A stretch of 64,000 nt of DNA. Source: Actinomycetospora termitidis (lineage in GTDB: Bacteria; Actinomycetota; Actinomycetes; Mycobacteriales; Pseudonocardiaceae). The notes under the pieces are model-generated. The model was not told the DNA's origin and did no database searches. It was given only the letters and a program-made list of their open reading frames with translations. Below, in pieces: positions 24,001-33,220 of this stretch (its first letter is position 1; each line of letters starts with the position of its first letter). The DNA lies in contig NZ_JASVWF010000005.1 in assembly GCF_030286555.1 (NCBI RefSeq), positions 416,703 to 480,702 on the forward strand. Reading direction: 5' to 3'. Both the position numbers and the translations under genes were made by a program.

Positions 24001-25371
24001 GTGGAGCGCATGAGCCTCGCGGCGGAGCGGTCCGCTCCCGTGCGGCCCGACGAGGAGCCCGCCGGCGCGTCGGGATGGCGGGGCCGGGCGGCGGAGCTGG
24101 TCGAGCTCGGCCGCACCACCCGCGTCGGGCAGCTCGCGCGCGCGGCCCTGGTCACGCTGCTGCTGATCCTGCTCGCCGGCGTCCTCACGCTCGTCGCCGT
24201 CCTGCGCACGCAGGCCGCCGCGGACGACGTCGTCACCCGCAGCGGGCCGCTCACCGCCTCCGCGCAGGAGCTCTACCGGGCCCTCTCCGACGCCGACGCG
24301 AGCGCGGGGCAGGGGTTCCTGCTCGGGGCGGGCGAGCCGGAGTCGCTGCGGCTGCGCTACCAGACCGACCTCGCGGCCGCGGGGCGCGCGCTCGCGGTGG
24401 TCGGCGCGGCCTCGGCCGGGGAGGGTGCCGACGCGGCCGCGGTCACGACGCTCACCCAGGGCGTGCCGGTGTACACCGGCCTCGTCGAGACGGCGCGCTC
24501 GGCCGACCGTCAAGGCCTCACCTACGGGTCGGCCTACCTGCGCGAGGCGTCCTCGTTCCTGCGCGCCGACCTGCTGCCCGCGGCGCAGCAGATCTACGAC
24601 GTCCAGTCGGCGGAGCTCGCGGACGCACAGGACGGGGCGGACGGTGCCGTCTGGGCCCTGCTCGCGGTGCTCGCCCTCGTGGTCGCGCTCGTGGCCGTGT
24701 GGCGGCTGCACCGGCGGATCGCGCACACCACCCGGCGCCGGCTCACCCCGGGGGTCGCGCTCGCGGGCGCCGCGCTGGCCCTGCTCGGGGTGTGGGGCGC
24801 CCTCGCTCTCGGCTCGTGCGCGGTGCTGACGGCGAGCGCCCGGGGCGACGGGACGGCGCCGAACCGCGAGCTGGTCGCCGCGCGCTTCGCGGTGCTGCAG
24901 TCGCGCAGCGACGAGGTGCTCACCCTCGTCGCGCGCTCCACCGGAGGCGCCTACGAGCAGGACTACGTCCGGCGCAGCGTCGCGCTCTACGGGTGGCAGG
25001 GGCAGCTGGACCGGGCGCGCGACGAGGCCGGTGAGGGCCCGGTGGCGGCGGACGCGGCCGCCGCGCAGGCCGCCGGGCGCAACGGCATCGTCGTGCACAA
25101 CCTGGTGCGCACGCTGGATCTGTCCGGGCAGTACGACCTGGCGGTCGCGCTGGCGCTCGGGACCGGGCCGGACGCGGGACAGGGCTCGGTCGAGCAGGTG
25201 CAGGACGCGCTGGACCGGGCCATCACCACGACGGCGGGGACGGGCGCGGACGACGCCGCGGCCGCGCGGGCCGCCACCACGCTGCTCGCCCTCGGCACGG
25301 TGGTGCTGACGCTCGTCGCGCTCGGCGGGCTGGTCGCCGGGGTGTGGCCGCGGTTGCAGGAGTACCGGTGA
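24001..25371 (+). CDS. glnX: GlnX-like four-helix membrane sensor
   Basis: A 456-residue protein with hydrophobic helices at about residues 47-68, 218-239, 250-276 and 428-449. Two large external segments lie between them (70-217 and 280-425), rich in Ala helices. This is the topology of mycobacterial GlnX, which relays amino-acid binding by GlnH to the kinase PknG. Position supports this: it opens the glnX-glnH-pknG operon and its stop overlaps glnH (GTGA). A purine-rich AGGGAGGGGG lies just upstream; the ATG at 24010 is an alternative start. TAGGGT at 23972-23977 could be the -10 of the operon. Confidence 0.8.
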   Translation: MERMSLAAERSAPVRPDEEPAGASGWRGRAAELVELGRTTRVGQLARAALVTLLLILLAGVLTLVAVLRTQAAADDVVTRSGPLTASAQELYRALSDADASAGQGFLLGAGEPESLRLRYQTDLAAAGRALAVVGAASAGEGADAAAVTTLTQGVPVYTGLVETARSADRQGLTYGSAYLREASSFLRADLLPAAQQIYDVQSAELADAQDGADGAVWALLAVLALVVALVAVWRLHRRIAHTTRRRLTPGVALAGAALALLGVWGALALGSCAVLTASARGDGTAPNRELVAARFAVLQSRSDEVLTLVARSTGGAYEQDYVRRSVALYGWQGQLDRARDEAGEGPVAADAAAAQAAGRNGIVVHNLVRTLDLSGQYDLAVALALGTGPDAGQGSVEQVQDALDRAITTTAGTGADDAAAARAATTLLALGTVVLTLVALGGLVAGVWPRLQEYR

Positions 25372-26345
25372 GGGCGCGCGTAGGGCCGCTCGTCGCGGCC
25401 CTGGTCGCGCTGGCGGCCCTGCTGGCGGGCTGCTCGTCGACCCCGCCGCCCGCTCCGGCGGAGCCGGTGCGCCCGGTCCCGGCCGGGACCACCGTCCTCG
25501 CCGGGCCTCCCCCGGCCGGTCGCGACACCAGCTGCGGCGACCCGCGGGTCAGCCTCACCCCCACGCCTCCTCCGGCCCCGGGGGTGATGCCGGCGGGCTC
25601 GACGATGGCCGCGATCGTGGCGCGGGGCGCTCTCATCGTCGGCATCGACCAGTCCACGGTCCCCCTGAGCTACCGGGACGGCCGCACCGGCGAGCTGACC
25701 GGCCTGGACGTGGCGGTGGCCCGGGAGATGGCCCGCTACCTCCTCGGCGACCCGAACCGGGTCCGGTTCCGGATCGAGAGCTCGTCGCAACGCATCCCGA
25801 ACCTGCTCGCCGGGTCGGTCGACATGGTCGTGCAGGCCATGACGATCACGTGCGAGCGCAAGCGGCAGGTGGGGATGTCGTCGGTGTACTACGAGGCGAC
25901 GCAGCGTCTCGTCGTGCCCGGGACCTCGCCGGTGACCGGGGTCGCCGAGCTGGGCGGACGCCCGGTGTGCGCGCCGCTGGGCACCACGTCCATGGCCACG
26001 TTGCAGACCGCGCGGGGGGCGGACGGACGGGCCCCGGTCGCGGTCGGGGTGCCCGAGAACAGCGACTGCCTCGTGCTGCTCCAGCAGGGTCAGGTCGACG
26101 CCGCCACCACCGACGACACCATCCTCACCGGGTTCGCCCTGGAGGACCCCCGGCTCGTGGTCCGGGGTGCGCCGCTGGGCTCCGAGCCGTACGGCATCGC
26201 GGTCGCGCCGCAGCACACCGACCTGCTGCGCTTCGTCAACGGCGTCCTGGACCGGCTGCGGGCCGACGGGACGCTCGCGCGCATCGCCACCTCGACCGTC
26301 GGCAATGCGGCCGCGGTCCCGGCCGCCGGCTCGTACGCGGGGTGA
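25368..26345 (+). CDS. glnH: GlnH-like amino-acid-binding lipoprotein
   Basis: A secreted solute-binding lipoprotein. The signal peptide ends in LAALLAGCSS, with a lipobox Cys near residue 20, followed by a Pro-rich tether. The mature part is a periplasmic binding protein family 3 fold: ALIVGIDQSTVPLSYRDGRT, GLDVAVAREMARYLLGD, LLAGSVDMVVQAMTITCERK, and PYGIAVAPQHTDLLRFVNGV. In Mycobacterium, GlnH binds aspartate/glutamate and signals through GlnX to PknG. GTG 25368 overlaps the glnX stop. Confidence 0.88.
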   Translation: MRARVGPLVAALVALAALLAGCSSTPPPAPAEPVRPVPAGTTVLAGPPPAGRDTSCGDPRVSLTPTPPPAPGVMPAGSTMAAIVARGALIVGIDQSTVPLSYRDGRTGELTGLDVAVAREMARYLLGDPNRVRFRIESSSQRIPNLLAGSVDMVVQAMTITCERKRQVGMSSVYYEATQRLVVPGTSPVTGVAELGGRPVCAPLGTTSMATLQTARGADGRAPVAVGVPENSDCLVLLQQGQVDAATTDDTILTGFALEDPRLVVRGAPLGSEPYGIAVAPQHTDLLRFVNGVLDRLRADGTLARIATSTVGNAAAVPAAGSYAG

Positions 26346-27583
26346 CGACGATGGCCCACAGCTTCGCCGTGCCCGACCGCCACCGGATCGACGCCGACGT
26401 CGCGGACGCCGAGGAGGCCGTGGTCCGGGCGTCGGCCGCCCTGGTCGACCTCGAGGCCCACCCGGGCTACGGCCTGCTGGCGCCCGGCGGGTTCACCGGG
26501 GTCTCCGCGCGACGGCGGGAGGAGACCCTCGCGACCGTCGCCGAGCTGCACCGGGACCTCGCGCTGTACCGCCGCGCCGTGGCGGCGGCCCGGGAGGCCC
26601 GCGGCACCCGCAGCCGGCCGACCCCGGAGGAGCTGACGGCGGTCGCCGAGGCGCTGCACGGCGAGTCGGTGGTGGTCGCGGAGGAGGCGGTGCCGCTGCA
26701 GCGTCGCGGGCTGCTCGGTCCGACGTCCGAGGTCACCCGCACCAGCGCGGACGCCCTGCTCGGCCGCATGCGGGCCGGGTTCGACGCCGTGACCGGGGTG
26801 GTCGCCGCGGTCGCCGCCGTGTGGGAGGCCGTGGCCGCCCAGCTCGGTCCCGTGGAGCGCGGGCTGGACGGGCTCCGCGCGGAGGTGGCGGCCGCGTCCG
26901 ACCCGACGGCCGCCGCCCGGCTCGACCGCCTCGCCGAGCGGGCCGACGCGCTGCGCGCGGCGGTCCTCGGCGACCCGCTGCCGCACGCCACGGTGGCGCA
27001 GCCGGTCGATGCGGCCGGGCTCGCGGAGGTCACCGCCGGTCTGGACGAGGTCCGGGCGGCCCTCGCCGAGGCCCGGGGCCTGCGCGAGGGTCTCGACGAG
27101 CGCGTCGCCGGCCTGACCGCGGAGGTCGACGGGCTGGCGGCGCTGGAGGCCGACGCGGCCGCCGTCGCCGCGGAGGTGGCGCGGGTGATCGCCCCACCGC
27201 CCGGCCTGCCGGTGCCCGAGCGGCGGGCGCCGGAGCTGCGGGCGGCGGTCCGCGAGGCGCACGGCGACGCCCGGGCCGGGCGGTGGGAGGCCGCCTCCTC
27301 CGGGTTCGCCGCCGCCGGTTCCGGGCTGGCGGCGGCCCGCGCGTCCGCGGAGTCCGACCGGGCCGTGCTCGGGGGCCTGCTCGACCGGCGGGCGGAGCTG
27401 CGGGGGCGGCTCGGCGCGCTGCGGGCCAAGGCGTCCGCCCGCGGCCGCAGCGAGGACCTCGACCTCGACGCGCTGCATTCCCGGGCGCAGGACCTGCTGT
27501 GGAGCGCGCCCTGCGACCTCGCCGCGGCGACCGTGGCGGTGCGCGCCTACCAGCGCGCGCTCGAGGACGGGGCGGGCTCGTGA
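26342..27583 (+). CDS. Helical protein of the pknG operon, unknown function
   Basis: A 413-residue, Ala/Glu/Arg/Leu-rich soluble protein with long predicted helices throughout. Examples are RLDRLAERADALRAAVLGD, AGLTEVDGLAALEADAAAV-like stretches and LLDRRAELRGRLGALRAKA. No catalytic motif or membrane segment is visible. The position between glnH and pknG and the GTGA overlaps at both ends suggest a structural or adaptor role in the GlnH-GlnX-PknG circuit. That is inference from context only. I use the GTG at 26342, which overlaps the glnH stop; ATG 26351 is the alternative. Confidence 0.75.
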   Translation: MTTMAHSFAVPDRHRIDADVADAEEAVVRASAALVDLEAHPGYGLLAPGGFTGVSARRREETLATVAELHRDLALYRRAVAAAREARGTRSRPTPEELTAVAEALHGESVVVAEEAVPLQRRGLLGPTSEVTRTSADALLGRMRAGFDAVTGVVAAVAAVWEAVAAQLGPVERGLDGLRAEVAAASDPTAAARLDRLAERADALRAAVLGDPLPHATVAQPVDAAGLAEVTAGLDEVRAALAEARGLREGLDERVAGLTAEVDGLAALEADAAAVAAEVARVIAPPPGLPVPERRAPELRAAVREAHGDARAGRWEAASSGFAAAGSGLAAARASAESDRAVLGGLLDRRAELRGRLGALRAKASARGRSEDLDLDALHSRAQDLLWSAPCDLAAATVAVRAYQRALEDGAGS

Positions 27584-29886
27584 CGAGCACGGCACCGACC
27601 CGGTGCACCCGCCCCGGCTGCGACGGGGACATCGACGACGGGTTCTGTGACACCTGCGGGCGCCCGCAGCCCGCTGCCGGGTCCGCGTCCCCGGACCCCG
27701 GCCCGTCGACGGCGGCGGCTGCGTCGAAACAGGGACCGGGAGCGGGACCGGCCACCGCAGCCACGGGCACGTCCGGCACCGGGCCCGCGACGGCGGCCGG
27801 GGCGGTGGCCCCGGGTCCGGGCTCCGGGTCGGGGTCGACGCCGTCCGGACGGAGCGGGTCGACGCGCACCGGGTCGGGACGCGGCGGTTCCGGGCGGACC
27901 CGGTCCGGCTCGAGCCGGCGGCGCATCGGCGCGGGCCTGGTCCCGATCGAGCCGGAGCCCGCCGCCGATCCGGCCGAGGCGGTGCTGGCCGACCCCGTGG
28001 TCCCGGAGTCGAGCCGCCACTGCGGGGCGTGCGACGCGCCGGTCGGCCGCGGGCGCGACGGCCGGCCCGGACGCACCGAGGGGTTCTGCCCGCAGTGCGG
28101 GACGCGCTTCTCCTTCACCCCCGGACTGGCCGCGGGGGACCTCGTCGCGGACCAGTACGAGGTCCTGGGGTGCCTCGCGCACGGCGGCCTGGGGTGGATC
28201 TACCTCGCCCGCGACCGCAAGGTGCGCGACCGGTGGGTCGTCCTCAAGGGCCTGCTGAACACCGGCGACGCCGCGGCGCTGGCCGCGGCGGACGCCGAGC
28301 AGGGTTTCCTCGCACAGCTGGTCCACCCGCGGATCGTGCGGATCTACAACGTCGTCACCGGGGCCGGTGACGAGGACGCGGCCACCTACATCGTCATGGA
28401 GTACATCGGCGGGCGGTCGCTCAAGGCGATGCGCGACCCGCGGACGCCGATGTCGCCCGAGCCGGCGCTCGCCTACGTCCTGGAGGTGCTGCCGGCGCTG
28501 TCGCACATGCACGAGCGGGGCCTGCTCTACTGCGACTTCAAGCCCGACAACGTCGTGCAGACCGGCACCGAGGTGACGCTGATCGATCTCGGGGCCGTCC
28601 GCCGGATCGACGACCCGGGCGGGGACGTGTGGGGCACCGTCGGCTACCAGGCACCGGAGATCTCCCCGGAGGGCGCGGGGCCGTCGGTCGCCTCCGACGT
28701 CTACACCGTCGGCCGGACGATCGCCGTCCTGGTGGCGAACTTCGACTTCCACGGCTCGATGCGCGACGTGCTGCCGCTGCCGGACGACGCCCCCGCGCTG
28801 GAGCACGAGCCGCTGCGCCGCCTGCTGGACCGCGCCACGGCGCTCGAGCCGACGGAGCGGTTCGGCTCGATCGACGAGCTCGCCGACCAGATCGTCGGCG
28901 TGCTCCGGCAGCTCACCGCCGAGCACACCACCCCGCCCCCGCGCCTCTCCACGATGTTCGCCGCCCCGCCCGCGTCGGTGGGGATCGACGCCCCGGCCAC
29001 GCCGGGCGAGCTGGCGGCGGCGCTCCCCGCGCCCCTGCCCGACCCGGACGACCCCTCGACGCCGGAACTCGTCGCCGCCGCCGCGCAGGGCCCCCGGGCC
29101 GTGCTGGCCGCGGTGTCCGCCGAGGGCGCGCTGGACACCGACCAGGCCCGTCTCTCGGCCGTGGCCGCCCATCTCGACGCCGGCGACACCGACGCCGCCG
29201 GGGCCGCCCTGGACGAGCACGCCGTGCTCGGCGAGTGGACGTGGACGTGGCTGCGGGCCCGCCACGCCGCCGCGACCGGGGCCGAGGCACTCGCCGCCCG
29301 ACTCGTCGACCAGGTGTCCGACGCCCTGCCCGGCGAGCTCGCCCCGCAGTTCGCCCTCGCCGTCCTGGGCGAGCACCGGACGGCGGGGGACGACGGGGGC
29401 GTCACCGCGGAGCGGTTCGCCCGGATCTGGCGGACCGACCGCACGTGGACCGGCGCGGCGTTCGCGCTGGCCCGGCTCCGGGTGGCCGCGGACGACCGAG
29501 CGGGGGCCGTCGAGGTCCTCGACGAGGTCCCGCCGACGTCGGTGCACGCCGCCGACGCCCGGGTCGCGGCCGTCCGGGTGCTCCTCGGCGCGCCGGATCT
29601 GACACGCTCGGCGGTCATGGAGGCCGGGGCACGCACCGAGGCGATCGAGGTGGACCCGTTGCGCGCCGCCGAGCTGCAGACCGAGGTGCTCGAGGCCTAC
29701 CGCCGCACCGCCGGCCCGGCCGAGCACGCCGACGGCGCGCTGTTCGGCTGCTCGCTCGACGACGACGGGCTCGGGTTCGGCCTCGAGGAGCGGTACCGCC
29801 TGCGGGCGCGGTTCGCCCCGACCCTCGCGGAACGCTTCGCGCTGGTCGACGCGGCCAACGACGCGCGGCCGTGGACCGCGCGATGA
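27580..29886 (+). CDS. pknG: Ser/Thr protein kinase PknG
   Basis: A soluble kinase of about 768 residues. Order: an N-terminal zinc ribbon (CTRPGCDGDIDDGFCDTCG), a Gly/Ser/Thr/Pro-rich linker, and a rubredoxin-like pair (HCGACDAPVG, then FCPQCGTRFSF). The kinase domain follows (about 190-440), then a helical TPR region to the end. The catalytic loop is YCDFKPDNVV, as in PknG, with DLGA in place of DFG and the Lys in WVVLKGL. In actinobacteria PknG phosphorylates FHA proteins such as GarA/OdhI to adjust 2-oxoglutarate metabolism. An FHA gene and a PP2C phosphatase gene follow in this operon. The ATGA overlap couples it to the phosphatase. Confidence 0.92.
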   Translation: MTSTAPTRCTRPGCDGDIDDGFCDTCGRPQPAAGSASPDPGPSTAAAASKQGPGAGPATAATGTSGTGPATAAGAVAPGPGSGSGSTPSGRSGSTRTGSGRGGSGRTRSGSSRRRIGAGLVPIEPEPAADPAEAVLADPVVPESSRHCGACDAPVGRGRDGRPGRTEGFCPQCGTRFSFTPGLAAGDLVADQYEVLGCLAHGGLGWIYLARDRKVRDRWVVLKGLLNTGDAAALAAADAEQGFLAQLVHPRIVRIYNVVTGAGDEDAATYIVMEYIGGRSLKAMRDPRTPMSPEPALAYVLEVLPALSHMHERGLLYCDFKPDNVVQTGTEVTLIDLGAVRRIDDPGGDVWGTVGYQAPEISPEGAGPSVASDVYTVGRTIAVLVANFDFHGSMRDVLPLPDDAPALEHEPLRRLLDRATALEPTERFGSIDELADQIVGVLRQLTAEHTTPPPRLSTMFAAPPASVGIDAPATPGELAAALPAPLPDPDDPSTPELVAAAAQGPRAVLAAVSAEGALDTDQARLSAVAAHLDAGDTDAAGAALDEHAVLGEWTWTWLRARHAAATGAEALAARLVDQVSDALPGELAPQFALAVLGEHRTAGDDGGVTAERFARIWRTDRTWTGAAFALARLRVAADDRAGAVEVLDEVPPTSVHAADARVAAVRVLLGAPDLTRSAVMEAGARTEAIEVDPLRAAELQTEVLEAYRRTAGPAEHADGALFGCSLDDDGLGFGLEERYRLRARFAPTLAERFALVDAANDARPWTAR

Positions 29887-31079
29887 CGGCCGCGGTGGGA
29901 GCCGCCTGCCCCACGTGCGGAGAGCTCGGCGAGGCGGGCGACCGGTTCTGCGAGGGCTGCGGCACCGAACTGCCCGAGACGGTCGGCCCGCCGCCGGAGC
30001 CGCGGTCGTGGCCGGTGACGGCGCGGGTCGCGCTGGGCCCCCGGGCCGAGCGGGACGGGCGGGCCGCACCCGGTGCGGACGACGGGGCCGGGGTATCCGA
30101 GGAGGACGGGTCGGCCGCCGCCGACCGTGGATCGCCGTGCGCGGCGTGCGGGGAGGGGACCATCGCCGAGGACGGCTTCTGCGACGACTGCGGGCCGCCG
30201 GCGGACGGCACGGCCGACGGGGACACCGGCCCGGGCACCGTCCCGCCCGATTCCCGCGACCACGCGGAGCACGCCGTCCACGGCGCGGCGGCGATCACCG
30301 ACCTCGGCCGGGTCCGGGCCGCGAACGAGGACGCCTACGGCCTGGCGCGGCTGACGCTGGCCGGCGACGCCGGGGATCTCGTGGTCGGGGTGGTCTGCGA
30401 CGGCGTCGCGTCCGTCCCGGGCAGCGAGCGCGCGTCGGTGACGGCGTGCGCCGCGGTGCTCGACGCCGCCCGCGACACGCTCGCCCACCCCGACGAGGGC
30501 GACCCCGAGCTGGCCCCGACCGGCGGCATCGACCTCACCGAGCTCGCACACCAGTGCGCCGACTCCGCCGTCGACGCGGTGTCGGCCCTGGCCGGGCGGG
30601 ACTCCCCCGCCTGCACCTACGTCTCCGCGCTGGTGGCGGGCGAGGTGCTGGTCATCTCCTGGATCGGTGACAGCCGCGCCTACTGGCTCTCCCCCGGCGA
30701 GCCCGCGGGCTCCGCGGTCCTGACCACGGACGACTCGTGGGCGGCGGAGGCCGTGGCGATCGGGCTGCTCGATCCCGAGACCGCCTACGCCGACCCGCGC
30801 GCCCACGCGATCACCCGGTGGGTCGCCGCGGACGGCCCACCGGGGCCCGCGCACGTGGTGGCGCACGCCGCCGACCGCCCGGGCCTCGTGCTGATCTGCA
30901 GCGACGGGCTCTGGAACCACGTGCCCGCGCCGGACGACCTGGCGCGGCTCGTCGCCGGGACCCCGCGGGAGACGGCGACCGCCATGCTCGAGGCCGCGCT
31001 CGACGACGGCGGGACCGACAACACCACGCTCGTCGTGATCGACGTCGGGTACTGGGAGCCGCTCGAGGGCGTGTCGTGA
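29883..31079 (+). CDS. PP2C-type Ser/Thr phosphatase with two zinc ribbons
   Basis: A 398-residue protein. The N-terminus has two Cys4 ribbons (CPTCGELGEAGDRFCEGCG and CAACGEGTIAEDGFCDDCG). The C-terminal ~260 residues are a PPM/PP2C phosphatase. Metal-binding residues are present in NEDAYG, VVCDGVAS, the GDSRAYWL strand, ICSDGLWNH and GTDNTTLVVID. No transmembrane helix is present, so it acts in the cytosol, unlike PstP. The most likely role is removal of phosphates placed by PknG. The ribbons resemble those on PknG and on the FHA protein of the same operon. The start ATG overlaps the pknG stop, and the stop overlaps the VWA gene. Confidence 0.9.
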   Translation: MTAAVGAACPTCGELGEAGDRFCEGCGTELPETVGPPPEPRSWPVTARVALGPRAERDGRAAPGADDGAGVSEEDGSAAADRGSPCAACGEGTIAEDGFCDDCGPPADGTADGDTGPGTVPPDSRDHAEHAVHGAAAITDLGRVRAANEDAYGLARLTLAGDAGDLVVGVVCDGVASVPGSERASVTACAAVLDAARDTLAHPDEGDPELAPTGGIDLTELAHQCADSAVDAVSALAGRDSPACTYVSALVAGEVLVISWIGDSRAYWLSPGEPAGSAVLTTDDSWAAEAVAIGLLDPETAYADPRAHAITRWVAADGPPGPAHVVAHAADRPGLVLICSDGLWNHVPAPDDLARLVAGTPRETATAMLEAALDDGGTDNTTLVVIDVGYWEPLEGVS

Positions 31080-32383
31080 GCACGCCGCAGTTCACCGTCG
31101 AGGCGTTCCACAACGGCTACCTGCCCGAGGGCGGCTCGGAGGTCGACGCGATCGTCTCGGTGACCGCGTCCGGCCTCGCCGGGACCGCGGGGACGGCCAC
31201 CACCGAGGCGGCCGAGGTCGTCATGATCGACTGCTCCGGCTCGATGGGCGACCCGGCGACGAAGATCGCGGCGGCCCGCCGGGCGACCCGGGCGGCCATC
31301 GACGCGCTGCCCGACGGGGTGCTGCTCGCCGTGGTCGCGGGCCGCCACGACGCGCGCATGGTGTTCCCGCAGGCCGAGCGGATGGTCGTGCTGGACCGCG
31401 TGACGCGCCGGCAGGCGCACGCCGCGGTCGACCACCTCACGCCCTCGGGCGGTACCGCGATCGGGACGTGGCTGCGGCTCGCCCAGCGGCTGCTCGCGCC
31501 GCACCCCCGCCGGCTCCGGCACGCGATCATGCTGACCGACGGCAAGGACGAGCACGAGACCCCGGAGGACCTCGCGGCCGCCCTGCAGGCCTGCGACGGC
31601 GTGTTCACCTGCGACGCCCGCGGCGTCGGGACCGACTGGGTGGTCCAGGAGGTCCGCGGCATCGCCCAGACGCTCCTCGGCACCGCCGACATCGTCGCCG
31701 AGCCCGAGCACCTCGCCGCCGACTTCGAGGGCATCGTCGAGCGGGCGATGGGACGCGGGGTCGGGGACGTCGCCCTGCGGGTGTGGGCGCCGCGCGGGGC
31801 GACGGTGCGCTCGGTCAAGCAGGTGTCCCCCACCGTCGAGGACCTCACCGACCGCCGCACCCCCGACCCGGCGAAGCCGCTGATCGGCCTCTACCCCACC
31901 GGCTCGTGGGGCGACGAGACCCGGGAGTACCACGTGCGGATCGCGCTGGACCCGCTCGCCGTCGGGGAGGAGATCCTCGCGGCCCGGATCGGTGTCGCGG
32001 CGCCGTCGCTCGCCGAGGCGGGCGGGGCGCTCGCGGAGACCCGCGTGCCGGTGACCTGGACCGGGGACTCCGCCCTCGCGACCCGGCTGAACCGCCGGGT
32101 GGCGCACTACACCGGCCAGGCCGAGCTCGCCGAGGCCATCCAGGAGGGCCTCGACGCGCGGCGCGCCGGTGACCTCCCCACGGCGACGGCCCGGCTCGGG
32201 CGCGCCGTGGCGCTGGCCGCGGAGTCCGGTAACGCGGAGACGTCGGCGCTGCTGGAGAAGGTCGTGGAGGTCCAGGATCCGGCCACGGGCCGCGTCCGGC
32301 TGCGTCGCGAGGTGGCCGCCGCGGACGAGATGACCCTGGACGTGCGCTCCACCCGCACCGCGCGGGTCCGGGAGGGTTCGTGA
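31076..32383 (+). CDS. VWA-domain protein of the pknG operon
   Basis: A 435-residue cytosolic protein. Residues ~45-210 form a von Willebrand A domain with an intact metal-ion-dependent adhesion site: DCSGSMG, then TPSGGTAIG and LTDGKDEHETP. A beta-rich region follows (about 230-330) and then a helical tail resembling TPR/coiled segments (AELAEAIQEGLDARRAGDLP). VWA proteins often assemble or scaffold signalling complexes. The overlap GTGA with the phosphatase gene and the downstream FHA gene point to a shared complex. That is inference. Confidence 0.85.
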   Translation: MSTPQFTVEAFHNGYLPEGGSEVDAIVSVTASGLAGTAGTATTEAAEVVMIDCSGSMGDPATKIAAARRATRAAIDALPDGVLLAVVAGRHDARMVFPQAERMVVLDRVTRRQAHAAVDHLTPSGGTAIGTWLRLAQRLLAPHPRRLRHAIMLTDGKDEHETPEDLAAALQACDGVFTCDARGVGTDWVVQEVRGIAQTLLGTADIVAEPEHLAADFEGIVERAMGRGVGDVALRVWAPRGATVRSVKQVSPTVEDLTDRRTPDPAKPLIGLYPTGSWGDETREYHVRIALDPLAVGEEILAARIGVAAPSLAEAGGALAETRVPVTWTGDSALATRLNRRVAHYTGQAELAEAIQEGLDARRAGDLPTATARLGRAVALAAESGNAETSALLEKVVEVQDPATGRVRLRREVAAADEMTLDVRSTRTARVREGS

Positions 32384-32420
32384 CGGCGGGTCGCGACGGC
32401 GGGTCGGACGGAGGCGCCCG

Positions 32421-33167
32421 GTGAGCCCCGCGGTGTGCCGGAACGGGCACGCCTCGGAGACCGACGACTTCTGCGACGAGTGCGGCGCCCCGATCACCCC
32501 CGACGGCGCGCCCGTGCCGGCGTCCACTCCGGCCCCGCCGGCCCCCGCCCCAGCGGCGACGGCAGCGGTCGGTGAGGGCACGGCCGAGGTGTGCCCGCGG
32601 TGCGGCACCCCGAGGACGGGACGGTTCTGTGAGGAGGACGGCCACGACTTCGTCCTGCAGGGCGGGAGCGCGGCCACCCCGGCACCGGCGCCGTCTCCCG
32701 CCCCACCGGCCGCCCCACCCGCCGTCGGGAACGGGCCGGAGCCGGAGGGGACCTGGCTGGTGACCGTGGAGGCCGACCGCCGGTACTACGAGTCGGTCGT
32801 GGCCCGGGAGGGCCCGGACATCGCCGCGGTGACCTTCCCGAACTACTACCCGTCGGCGGAGGTCCCGCTGCTCGGCGCGGAGGTGCGGATCGGGCGGCGC
32901 CGGGTGAACGGGTCGACGCCCCCGCCGCAGATCGACCTGGCGGGCCCGCCGCTCGACCCGGGCGTGTCGCACCTGCACGCGGTGCTGCTCCCGGTGGCCG
33001 ACGACCGGGGCGGGGACGGCTGGTCGGTCCTGGACCCGGGCTCGACCAACGGCACCACGATCAACTACTCCGACGACCCGATCGCCCTGGACACCGTGGT
33101 CCCGCTGCGCGCGGGCGACCGGGTGCACGTCGGGGCGTTCACGACGCTGGTGATCGAGCGCCGCTGA
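32421..33167 (+). CDS. FHA-domain protein with zinc ribbons
   Basis: A 248-residue protein. Two ribbon-like Cys clusters (CRNGHASETDDFCDECGAP and CPRCGTPRTGRFCEEDG) are followed by Pro/Ala linkers. A C-terminal forkhead-associated domain follows (about 150-248), with the phosphothreonine-binding motifs IGRRRVNGS, SHLHAVL and DPGSTNGTTIN. It would bind phospho-Thr, probably a product of PknG. The layout differs from GarA, which has no Pro-rich zinc-ribbon N-terminus. GTG 32421 has GGAGG at 32409-32414. It closes the operon. Confidence 0.87.
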   Translation: MSPAVCRNGHASETDDFCDECGAPITPDGAPVPASTPAPPAPAPAATAAVGEGTAEVCPRCGTPRTGRFCEEDGHDFVLQGGSAATPAPAPSPAPPAAPPAVGNGPEPEGTWLVTVEADRRYYESVVAREGPDIAAVTFPNYYPSAEVPLLGAEVRIGRRRVNGSTPPPQIDLAGPPLDPGVSHLHAVLLPVADDRGGDGWSVLDPGSTNGTTINYSDDPIALDTVVPLRAGDRVHVGAFTTLVIERR

Positions 33168-33187
33168 CCCGCCCGCCGTCGGGGTGG

Positions 33188-33214
33188 CTTCGAGTGCGCT
33201 CGAAGTCCTAGGTT
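33188..33214 (+). promoter_or_regulatory. MerR-type operator/promoter
   Basis: CTTCGAG-TGCG-CTCGAAG (33188-33205) is a perfect 7-bp inverted repeat followed by TAGGTT (33209-33214), a -10 six bases before the ATG at 33221. This is the usual arrangement for autoregulated MerR genes. The transcript would be leaderless. Confidence 0.6.
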
Positions 33215-33220
33215 CGACGC

